From positions 1 to 33,276 of the forward strand of contig CAJKDC010000019.1 of the NCBI GenBank assembly GCA_905198575.1: 33,276 bases of DNA. The letters run 5' to 3'. This document shows, piece after piece, positions 1 to 7,013 of this stretch. Positions within the stretch are counted from its first letter, which is position 1; the number at the start of each line of letters is the position of its first letter. Made by a program: the position numbers and the translations under genes. The stretch comes from an uncultured Bacteroides sp. (GTDB lineage Bacteria > Bacteroidota > Bacteroidia > Bacteroidales > Bacteroidaceae). A model generated the notes under the pieces. It did no database searches. It was given only the letters and a program-made list of their open reading frames with translations, and had not been told where the DNA came from.

Positions 1-899
1 TCTTCGAAGATAGGAGCCAGCTCAAACTGGTTGGGTGCTACCTCGTTATGGCGTGTTTTTACCGGAATACCCAGTTCGAGAGCCTGGATTTCCAGATCTT
101 TCATAAATGCAGCTACACGAGCAGGGATTGCTCCGAAGTAGTGGTCTTCCAACTGCTGGTTTTTAGAAGCCTCGTGTCCCATCAGTGTACGTCCGGTCAG
201 CAACAGGTCGGGACGTGCAGCATACAGTCCTTCGTCTACCAGGAAGTATTCCTGTTCCCATCCCAGATATGTGATGATTTTCTTCACAGAAGGCATGAAG
301 TAGTGGGTTACGTCGAGCGCAGCTTTTGTTACGGCACGGATAGAACGGAGCAACGGTGCTTTATAGTCGAGCGCTTCACCGGTATATGCGATGAATACAG
401 TAGGAATGCAAAGTGTATCACCAACTACAAAAACAGGTGATGAAGGGTCCCATGCACTGTATCCACGAGCTTCGAATGTATTTCGGATACCGCCATTAGG
501 GAATGACGAACCGTCTGATTCCTGCTGGACAAGCAGCTTGCCTGAGAATTCTTCGAGCATGCCGCCTTTACCGTCGTGTTCAACAAAAGCATCGTGCTTT
601 TCGGCAGTTCCCTCGGTCAGTGGCTGGAACCAGTGTGTGTAATGAGTTACCCCTAATTCTATTGCCCAACGTTTCATACCTTCTGCAACGGCATTGGCAA
701 TGCTGCGGTCCAAAACGGCTCCATTATCAATTACGTCTACCAGTTTGGCATACACATTGCTGGGCAGGTATTTAAACATCTTTTCGCGGTTGAATACGTA
801 TTTTGCAAAGTATTCGCTTGGGCGTGCGGCAGGTATAGCTATTTCTACAGGTTTTTTGTGAAAAGCTTCTTCTACCACTCTGAATCTTAATTTTGACAT
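1..899 (-). CDS. glnN: Glutamine synthetase type III, N-terminal part (runs off the window)
   Basis: ATP-dependent ligation of ammonia to glutamate; cytoplasmic nitrogen assimilation. Translating the minus strand from the ATG at 899 gives 299 uninterrupted codons beginning MSKLRFRVVEEAFHKKPVEI. Sequences typical of the large (about 730 aa) GSIII family follow: SDGSSFPNGGIRNTFEARGY, the YLGWEQEYFLVD segment carrying the catalytic-site glutamates, and KTRHNEVAPNQFELAPIFE at the edge. Only about 40% of the protein is present; the rest lies left of position 1. It is 48 nt downstream of the DapL-like gene on the same strand and no TAnnTTTG promoter is visible in that gap, so co-transcription is likely. 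Family assignment is secure; the symbol glnN follows usage for the Bacteroides enzyme. Confidence 0.95.
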   Translation of the reverse strand, partial: MSKLRFRVVEEAFHKKPVEIAIPAARPSEYFAKYVFNREKMFKYLPSNVYAKLVDVIDNGAVLDRSIANAVAEGMKRWAIELGVTHYTHWFQPLTEGTAEKHDAFVEHDGKGGMLEEFSGKLLVQQESDGSSFPNGGIRNTFEARGYSAWDPSSPVFVVGDTLCIPTVFIAYTGEALDYKAPLLRSIRAVTKAALDVTHYFMPSVKKIITYLGWEQEYFLVDEGLYAARPDLLLTGRTLMGHEASKNQQLEDHYFGAIPARVAAFMKDLEIQALELGIPVKTRHNEVAPNQFELAPIFE

Positions 900-947
900 A
901 ATACCTAATTTTAGTATAGTTGTTGAATTGTTATATTGTCTGTTCTT

Positions 948-2183
948 TTAAATCAAGTCTTTGCCGAGACGCTTCATCGCTTCGGCACACGCTTCGTGTG
1001 TGCAGTAGGCTGACAGTTGGATGTATCCTTCGCCTCCCGGACCAAATAATGCACCTGGTGTACATACTACGTAGGTGTTGTATAGAATCTCTTCGAAAAA
1101 CTTCCAGGAGTTCTTGCCTGATGGTGTCTTTATCCAAACGAACGGAAAATTCGGACTGCTGTGGCAGGTAAGTCTGTATTGCCGGCAAGCCTCTGTCATG
1201 ATGCGGATGTTTTCGCGGTAATAGTTGATGCATTGATTCGTCTGCTCTTTTCCTTCGGGCGTATATAGGGCTTCTGCTGCCCGCTGTGCCATATACGATG
1301 CACCGTTGAATTTAATTTCTTGTCTTCTTCTCCACATGCTGTTCAGCTGTTTGCGTTCTCCAGTGAGCTTGGCTGCACTTACCTCTTTAGGTACAACGGT
1401 GTAGCCGCACCGTATGCCACTGAATCCGGCGGCTTTCGAATAGCTTTTGAATTCAATCGCTACTTTTCGGGCGCCTTTAATTTCGAATATGGAGTGAGGA
1501 ATATCCGGATGCTGGATGAAGGGTTCAAAAGCAGCATCATATAATGTGAGAGTATCGTTTTCCAAAGCGTAGTTTACCCATTTCTTGAGCTCCTGTTTGG
1601 TAAGCAAGGCTCCGGTTGGGAATATAGGATTGCTTAAATAGATAATATCGACACGGCAACCGGGTAATTGCGGAATAAATCCTTTTTCATTGTCGCACGG
1701 AATATAGACCACGTTACTCCATTTTCCATCTTCCGGCTGAATACATCCGGCCCGTCCGCACATGGCGTTCGAATCAATATAGAAAGGATAGGAGGAGTCG
1801 GTTACACCAATGCTGTTATCATGGCGTAAGATATCGCCAAAATTGCCTATATCGCTTTTGGAACCATCGTTGATGAAAATTTCAGTAGGTGAAAATGAGA
1901 TACCCCTTGCCTGATAATCGTGCTTGAGAATTGTGTCTATCAGGAAATCATAACCTTGTATCGGGCTGTATCCTTTAAAAGTCTCGGCTTTGCATAATTC
2001 GTCTACAGCCTTGTGCAAGGCTGCTGATGCAGCTGGAGGGATAGGGCATACGGCATCATTCCTGTTCAGGTAGATGAGTTCAGCCTGATGGTGCGTAATC
2101 TTGAAAGAATTTATTTTCTTGTCAAGATCTGCAAACAGACTGTTCTCTGGCAGTTTCAGGAAGTGTTCGTTAACCAATGCCAT
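948..2183 (-). CDS. dapL: LL-diaminopimelate aminotransferase-like protein with altered active site
   Basis: Full-length (411 aa) fold-type I PLP aminotransferase clearly related to DapL, which converts tetrahydrodipicolinate to LL-diaminopimelate in lysine and peptidoglycan synthesis. Family landmarks are kept: INDGSKSDIGN (S108, K109), Y132, D216, the Schiff-base lysine K250 in SYSKAAGFSGIRCGY and N293 in KFNG. Several expected active-site residues are changed: the usual PNNPTG reads PIFPTG (I187, F188), the cofactor-region Tyr of DAAY is F219, the GIGD loop reads NRND, the N-terminal Tyr before LF is S15, and the substrate-carboxylate Arg (RLSAFG in the family) is Q389 in IQLSAY. PLP binding should survive; the normal reaction is doubtful. 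It may be a repurposed or decaying paralogue, with the true dapL elsewhere. The gene has its own promoter and lies upstream of glnN. The symbol reflects family only. Confidence 0.8.
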   Translation of the reverse strand: MALVNEHFLKLPENSLFADLDKKINSFKITHHQAELIYLNRNDAVCPIPPAASAALHKAVDELCKAETFKGYSPIQGYDFLIDTILKHDYQARGISFSPTEIFINDGSKSDIGNFGDILRHDNSIGVTDSSYPFYIDSNAMCGRAGCIQPEDGKWSNVVYIPCDNEKGFIPQLPGCRVDIIYLSNPIFPTGALLTKQELKKWVNYALENDTLTLYDAAFEPFIQHPDIPHSIFEIKGARKVAIEFKSYSKAAGFSGIRCGYTVVPKEVSAAKLTGERKQLNSMWRRRQEIKFNGASYMAQRAAEALYTPEGKEQTNQCINYYRENIRIMTEACRQYRLTCHSSPNFPFVWIKTPSGKNSWKFFEEILYNTYVVCTPGALFGPGGEGYIQLSAYCTHEACAEAMKRLGKDLI

Positions 2184-2293
2184 AATAATTTATACTAACG
2201 ATACAGGGTTTAGATAGGTGTAAAACTTAAACTCTTTATGCACTAAAATGGCATTTATTGCCATTCGATGCAGTTATTCTTATTATTTCGATG

Positions 2294-2301
2294 CAAATTT
2301 A
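2294..2301 (-). promoter_or_regulatory. Bacteroidota -7 element (TAAATTTG) for the DapL-like gene
   Basis: Minus-strand TAAATTTG fits TAnnTTTG. It lies about 110 nt before the start codon; the -33 element is not clear. A direct repeat TTCGATGCA (2264-2272 and 2287-2295) overlaps the predicted start region, and a short hairpin AATGGCA/TGCCATT (2247-2265) lies in the leader. The rest of the roughly 310-nt gap up to yitT is AT-rich and shows nothing else recognisable. Confidence 0.5.
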
Positions 2302-2451
2302 CAAAAAAACTAGTATTATGAAAGGATATTTGCACTCTTTCCTTTCTCTTATATGGCGTTTTTATGTACTACGGACAATGTTTATGTAGAAAAAAAATAA
2401 AAGTGCTGAAAAAAATATATTCAAAATGGAGTCTCAGATAGTTTCTTTTAC

Positions 2452-2459
2452 TAATTTTG
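2452..2459 (+). promoter_or_regulatory. Bacteroidota -7 element (TAATTTTG) for the YitT gene
   Basis: TAATTTTG fits TAnnTTTG and lies 35 nt before the chosen ATG. A -33 motif is not evident. Confidence 0.45.
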
Positions 2460-2494
2460 TCTGTCCTTAATAAAAACAATTGATTAAAAGAAAA

Positions 2495-3385
2495 ATGAAC
2501 AACGCTTTGCCAGGTTCACGCAAGCAGACTATTTTGCGTGAAGTGAAAGATTATCTTTTGATAGCTCTGGGAATGGTTATGTATGCCATCGGATGGAATG
2601 TGTTTTTGCTGCCAAACGACCTTCCTTCGGGTGCAGTTCCCGGTATCGCTTCTATTGTTTATTGGGCTACAGGTTTTCCGGTCCAATATACTTATTTAGG
2701 TATTAATTTTTGTCTATTACTGTTGTCCTTGAAAATTTTGGGATGGAAATTCAGTGTAAAGACCATCTTTGCTGTATTTACGTTGAGTTCTACATTGCCA
2801 CTTATTGCCATGCTTACAGGTGGAGAATCTATCATCAGTGATCAGCCTTTTATGGCATGTGTGCTGGGGGCCTCTTTCTGTGGTGGCGGTATCGGTATTG
2901 CTTTTTCGGCAAACGGTAGTACGGGAGGTACGGATATCATTGCAGCAGTTATCAATAAGTACCGTGACATTACGCTGGGAAGGGTGATTCTGATTTGTGA
3001 CATGATTATCATCACGTCCAGTTATCTGGTGTTGCACGATTGGGAAAAGGTGGTATACGGATATGTGGTTTTGTTTATTTCAAGCTTTGTGCTGGATCAG
3101 GTAGTAAACAGTGCCCGCCAATCGGTACAATTCTTTATAATTTCCAATAAATACGAGGAGATAGGCAAGCGTATCAATATAGATTTGCACCGCGGGGTGA
3201 CTTTTATCGATGGAGTAGGGTGCTATACTAATAATAATGTGAAGATGATGTTTGTGCTGGCTAAGAAACGAGAATCCAGTATGATTTTCCGTTTGATAAA
3301 GGACATTGACCCTAATGCATTTGTTTCTCAGAGTGCTGTAATTGGGGTATTCGGCGAAGGATTTGACAAGATTAAGGTTAAATAA
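2495..3385 (+). CDS. YitT family membrane protein (DUF161/DUF2179)
   Basis: Inner-membrane protein of the YitT family, whose function is unknown. The first ATG (MNNALPGSRKQ) is preferred to an in-frame TTG five codons upstream, giving 296 aa. After a short basic cytoplasmic tail come about five to six hydrophobic segments (roughly residues 22-200), including the glycine-rich GASFCGGGIGIAFSANGSTG loop characteristic of the family (starting near residue 125). A soluble C-terminal DUF2179 domain follows (about 210-290; FFIISNKYEEIGKRI, HRGVTFIDGVGCYT). Length is typical. It is a single-gene unit closed by a strong bidirectional terminator shared with the convergent peptidase operon. Confidence 0.9.
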   Translation: MNNALPGSRKQTILREVKDYLLIALGMVMYAIGWNVFLLPNDLPSGAVPGIASIVYWATGFPVQYTYLGINFCLLLLSLKILGWKFSVKTIFAVFTLSSTLPLIAMLTGGESIISDQPFMACVLGASFCGGGIGIAFSANGSTGGTDIIAAVINKYRDITLGRVILICDMIIITSSYLVLHDWEKVVYGYVVLFISSFVLDQVVNSARQSVQFFIISNKYEEIGKRINIDLHRGVTFIDGVGCYTNNNVKMMFVLAKKRESSMIFRLIKDIDPNAFVSQSAVIGVFGEGFDKIKVK

Positions 3386-3404
3386 TATAGTCTGAAAAAA
3401 ATGA

Positions 3405-3445
3405 GGGCTGTCTGCAAATCGAGTAGAATGCAGACAGCCCTTTTT
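3405..3445. terminator. Bidirectional intrinsic terminator
   Basis: A perfect 12-bp stem GGGCTGTCTGCA / TGCAGACAGCCC (3405-3416 and 3429-3440) is followed by TTTTT on the plus strand; on the minus strand the stem is followed by a T-rich tract. It lies between the convergent ends of the yitT gene and the C1 peptidase gene. Confidence 0.9.
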
Positions 3446-3472
3446 GTATTTGAATACTTGTTTAAATCGCTT

Positions 3473-4660
3473 TTATTTGATTTTCAGCTTTTCTTTGAGT
3501 TCCTTGCTTAATGCATCTTTGTGAACCATGATATAGATGGTTTTGGCTTTTACAAAGCTTTCAGACATGTTGAGGTATCCTCCAAAGCGGTTTCTTTCTG
3601 TTCCCCATGAATTTTTGGTGATGTAGTATTTGGTGCCGTTCTGGTCTTTTGCAAGGCCGGTGATATGCATCAGATGGTCGTCTGTGGTTACAAACGATTC
3701 ATATCCAGCTTGTCTGATTTCAGGAGTTACATTAACTTCCGGGTATGGATGCTCAAATTTATAAACCTCTTCCAGACGTTCTCCTACGTTCATATTCTCA
3801 AAACGTGCACGGTCAGTACCACTGTAGTCGTCAATGCGTGATACCTCCGGATTGATGGCAACTCCGTTTGTGAAAGAGAATCCTTTCTCACTAACATCAC
3901 CGTCCCAGCATACAGTAAAGCCATTTTTCAGTGCATGGTCTGCTGCATCCATCATTTCATTCAACGGAAGGTTGTACATGCGGGCATGTTCCCAGTTGTC
4001 AGGAATCTCCAGTTCGAATGTTTCATAATAAGGCTTGTGGGTAAAGCTGGTCAGCATGACGTAATCGTTCATGTTGAGGCCAAGGCTTTCAGCAAAGCTT
4101 TTTGGTGTATATTCTTTTCCTTTATAAGTGAATTTCTCCGGTAGTTTGCCCATGTAAATATCGAACAGACTGTTTATCAGTTCGTTGTATTCGGGGCTGC
4201 GGCGCTTCATCTGGATGGCTTCTTTGGCAATGCCTTCCATGTAGCTAACCAGCTCTTGATGATTGTGCGTTTTAGAATCGTAGTTAATGCCACTGTAAAC
4301 TTCTTCGGGAACGATACCTACTTGTTGGAAGGCAGTCATCCAACTGGGGGAAATACTTCCCTGACTAATGTTACCTTTGCCGCGACGCAGATAATTGTCG
4401 TTAAGCTGATTCATGTATTTCTGGCGGACAATAAACATTTCGGATAAGTCGTATTCTCCTTTACCCATTCGCAGCAGCTCGGCTTCCATAAACGATGTCG
4501 TAGCAAAACACCAGCAGGTTCCGGTAGCTGCCTGATTTTTTACGGAAGTTACTTTCTGTGAAGCAACTGTTGTAAACTGATATCCATTGCTCTCTTGAGC
4601 ACCAGCCCATGCCGATGCAAGCATCAGCATGGCAGTGAGTGTTAGATTTTTAGTTATCAT
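3473..4660 (-). CDS. Exported papain-fold (C1 family) cysteine peptidase, bleomycin hydrolase-like
   Basis: Predicted secreted or periplasmic cysteine peptidase of 395 aa. Residues 1-21 form a signal peptide ending AWAGA-Q. The catalytic set is visible: oxyanion Gln43 in VKNQAATGTCWCF, nucleophile Cys49 before Trp50, His in DDHLMHITGLA and Asn in YYITKNSWGTE. The long insert between Cys and His halves and the overall length fit the C1B/bleomycin-hydrolase-like group rather than short papains. The cytoplasmic PepC enzymes of this group lack signal peptides, so the export signal points to extracytoplasmic peptide or protein breakdown. It is the second gene of an operon, 26 nt after the C69 peptidase gene. 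Confidence 0.9.
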   Translation of the reverse strand: MITKNLTLTAMLMLASAWAGAQESNGYQFTTVASQKVTSVKNQAATGTCWCFATTSFMEAELLRMGKGEYDLSEMFIVRQKYMNQLNDNYLRRGKGNISQGSISPSWMTAFQQVGIVPEEVYSGINYDSKTHNHQELVSYMEGIAKEAIQMKRRSPEYNELINSLFDIYMGKLPEKFTYKGKEYTPKSFAESLGLNMNDYVMLTSFTHKPYYETFELEIPDNWEHARMYNLPLNEMMDAADHALKNGFTVCWDGDVSEKGFSFTNGVAINPEVSRIDDYSGTDRARFENMNVGERLEEVYKFEHPYPEVNVTPEIRQAGYESFVTTDDHLMHITGLAKDQNGTKYYITKNSWGTERNRFGGYLNMSESFVKAKTIYIMVHKDALSKELKEKLKIK

Positions 4661-4686
4661 AGAATTATGTATTTGTTTTTTTTATG

Positions 4687-6285
4687 TTAGAAACCAAATT
4701 TATTGTCAATCCAGAACTGGTTTGCCATTTCGTCCCATCTCAATAAGGTAGCGCCAGCAAAGTCGATGGTGTAATTAGTAAGATAGGCTTTAGCAGCCTC
4801 TTCACCTTCCGATTTAAGGATTTGCTGGTATTGTTGCTCTACCCATGGAAGCTCATTGAATCCTTTATGCTCGAAATGCATGATATTCTTTTCCATCAGT
4901 TTTCGTGCGTTTCCCCATCTGACAGTAGCCAGTTTGTTGGCACGTCTGTAATGCCATAACGCAGCATCTTCGCGGTAGCGATGATTTCCGCAGATTTTAT
5001 AGCTTGCAGGCAAGTCGGTTGTTCCGCAGAAGATAGGTACTCGTGGACTCTGTCCCGGATTGTCCATAGAGAACCAGCAAACTCCGCCAACAGCATCGGG
5101 CAGCCAGTCGCGTAACTGGATTACTGTAGAATATGCACATTGTGGAACAGCTATGTTTCGGATAGAGGTTACAGCCCCTTCTTTAATGCCATTCAGCATT
5201 TTAATCTCGTCCGAACGCATCCATGGGTTTGCTACCGGACTGATAATTGTATCAGTCTTTTCGCTGTCTTTCTGCTTGACAGTTACTTTCAGGTTTCGGG
5301 TTACATCCCACTGCGTGCCTTCGTAAGTCTGGCGCAGGTAAGCCGCTACATCGGCTGCACTAAGTTTCTTTTCCGGTTTAACGGACAGTGGCAGTTCTTC
5401 TGCTTCCATACTTAAATTGAGTGATGGAGCCAATGTGCTGAGTACGAAATATTCACGGATGCTGAATGCCTGCATTTTGCCGGAGTAGTTGGGGCCACCG
5501 TATGCTTTCCAGAATTTGAAAGGCTCTTTGCCATCCCAGAAACCAAGTTCTTGGGCTACCTCGAATACATTTTCAGAGGCCATGTAATTGTCTTTGTCTT
5601 TCAGATTCAGTGTACTGATACGTGGAATATTGGCAGAAACTCCCACTTCATCGTCAGGGATTCTTACAGCTGCCCATACACCTCCTTTTTTCTTACTTCC
5701 TTCTCCAAAAACTTCGAAGTGCCATACTTCTTTTTTATCGGCAATAGTAAGACATTCTCCGGAGTCACCATAGCCATATTTTTTTATCAGGTCTCCCATT
5801 AGCAGGATAGCTTCACGAGCTGTAGTGCAGCGTTCCAGTGCGATACGTGCCAGCTCTTCGATCATAAACATACCTTCGGGGTTACGTAACTCATTACGTC
5901 CGGAAATGGTAGTTTCTCCCATGGCCAATTGTTTTTCGTTCAGGCAGGGATAGGCCGTGTCAAGGAAAGAATAAGTGTGGCTTACCTGTGGAACTTCACC
6001 TTTAACGGTAAGTTTTGTCTGGTCGTTTACAAATTCAGTATGCATTCTTCCATCATAAATGCTGGTTGTGGCTGTGCTTTCGTAGTCCTTTGCAGGAACA
6101 ACGTTAACCCATGTCCGATACCAGCTGTCGCAGGTATGACTTGTAATGACCGAACCGTCAGTTGTAGCATTTTTACCTACCATAATACTTGTACAAGCAT
6201 CCGGGTCTCTTTCTGGTGTGTTTTGGGCGTGTGAAGGTGTCGTGCAAACAATACCCAAAAGTAATAAATAGCCTGTTGTTTTCAT
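4687..6285 (-). CDS. C69 family dipeptidase (Ntn-hydrolase), exported
   Basis: N-terminal nucleophile peptidase of 532 aa. A signal peptide (about residues 1-20, ending SHA-Q) and a short propeptide precede Cys31 in the DACTSIMVGKNATTDGSVI motif; in this family self-processing exposes that Cys as nucleophile. Other family features are the SHTCDSW segment and GYGDSGECLTIADKKEVWHF, followed by GGVWAAVRIPDDEVGVSAN. Known members (for example PepD of Lactobacillus) are broad-specificity dipeptidases. Together with the downstream C1 peptidase it forms an exported peptide-degradation pair, plausibly feeding on proteins or host peptides. The operon is divergent from a Crp/Fnr-family gene, 108 nt away. 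Confidence 0.92.
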   Translation of the reverse strand: MKTTGYLLLLGIVCTTPSHAQNTPERDPDACTSIMVGKNATTDGSVITSHTCDSWYRTWVNVVPAKDYESTATTSIYDGRMHTEFVNDQTKLTVKGEVPQVSHTYSFLDTAYPCLNEKQLAMGETTISGRNELRNPEGMFMIEELARIALERCTTAREAILLMGDLIKKYGYGDSGECLTIADKKEVWHFEVFGEGSKKKGGVWAAVRIPDDEVGVSANIPRISTLNLKDKDNYMASENVFEVAQELGFWDGKEPFKFWKAYGGPNYSGKMQAFSIREYFVLSTLAPSLNLSMEAEELPLSVKPEKKLSAADVAAYLRQTYEGTQWDVTRNLKVTVKQKDSEKTDTIISPVANPWMRSDEIKMLNGIKEGAVTSIRNIAVPQCAYSTVIQLRDWLPDAVGGVCWFSMDNPGQSPRVPIFCGTTDLPASYKICGNHRYREDAALWHYRRANKLATVRWGNARKLMEKNIMHFEHKGFNELPWVEQQYQQILKSEGEEAAKAYLTNYTIDFAGATLLRWDEMANQFWIDNKFGF

Positions 6286-6314
6286 TTCTGTGAAGATTTT
6301 ATTGTAATCAAATC

Positions 6315-6322
6315 CAAAAGTA
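6315..6322 (-). promoter_or_regulatory. -7 element (TACTTTTG) of the C69-C1 peptidase operon
   Basis: Minus-strand TACTTTTG fits TAnnTTTG and lies about 30 nt before the start codon. It overlaps the left arm of a 14-bp inverted repeat (6316-6329 and 6347-6360, one mismatch). No good -33 motif is seen. Confidence 0.45.
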
Positions 6323-6364
6323 GATAAAAAACCAAAAAAATGAGAATTTTATCTGCTTTTTTTG

Positions 6365-6372
6365 TATTTTTG
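6365..6372 (+). promoter_or_regulatory. -7 element (TATTTTTG) of the Crp/Fnr-family gene
   Basis: TATTTTTG fits TAnnTTTG and lies 21 nt before the ATG, implying a very short leader. The right arm of the inverted repeat (6347-6360) sits just upstream, so the same site could affect both divergent promoters. Confidence 0.45.
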
Positions 6373-6393
6373 TTTATCTATTTGTAATTAATC

Positions 6394-6981
6394 ATGACTG
6401 AAGCTATTGATATTGTTCGCAAGATTTCTGTAATCTATCACACCTCATTGTCGAAAGAATGTGCCCATTTGCTAGCCGATATTCTGGTACGCCGTAAATT
6501 CAAGAAAGGAGAACGGGTGTTGTCGGAAGGTGAAGTACAACAAGGTATGTTGTTTATAGAAAAGGGAATGCTCCGCCAGTTCTATTACAAACATGACAAA
6601 GACTTGACAGAGCATATCGGTTATGAAAATGGTATGACTATATGTTTGGAGAGTTTTCTTCGACAGGAGCCTACCCGCCTTATGATAGAGGCACTTGAGC
6701 CTACAATTGTTTGGGAAATCAACAAACAGAAGCTAGAGGAGTTAGCATCTAAATATGAGGAAATTGGGCGACTTTATCGTCGCGTTTTCGAAAATTCGTT
6801 GATTGAATCTCAGATAAAAGCCGACACATTAAGATTTGAGCCTGCTTCTGGACGTTATGCCAAGTTGTTGCAGATTCATCCGGAAATATTGAAGCGTGCT
6901 CCGCTTGTTTATGTTGCATCCTTGCTTCAGATGACTCCAGAGACTTTGAGTCGTGTGCGATCTGCTCATTTGAATGCATGA
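6394..6981 (+). CDS. Crp/Fnr family transcriptional regulator
   Basis: Cytoplasmic DNA-binding regulator of 195 aa. Residues about 30-120 form a cyclic-nucleotide-binding-like beta barrel (RRKFKKGERVLSEGEVQQGM, LFIEKGMLRQFYY), followed by a long dimerisation helix (about 115-140). The C-terminus carries a short helix-turn-helix, VYVASLLQMTPETLSRVRS, as in the compact Bacteroidetes members. There is no Fnr-type cysteine cluster at the N-terminus, so the effector cannot be inferred. The gene is divergent from the peptidase operon, which is a natural candidate target. It is convergent with the broken TonB-receptor gene (32-nt gap). Confidence 0.9.
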   Translation: MTEAIDIVRKISVIYHTSLSKECAHLLADILVRRKFKKGERVLSEGEVQQGMLFIEKGMLRQFYYKHDKDLTEHIGYENGMTICLESFLRQEPTRLMIEALEPTIVWEINKQKLEELASKYEEIGRLYRRVFENSLIESQIKADTLRFEPASGRYAKLLQIHPEILKRAPLVYVASLLQMTPETLSRVRSAHLNA

Positions 6982-7013
6982 TAGTGTAAGCTGCTAATTT
7001 ATACTCTTGATAC

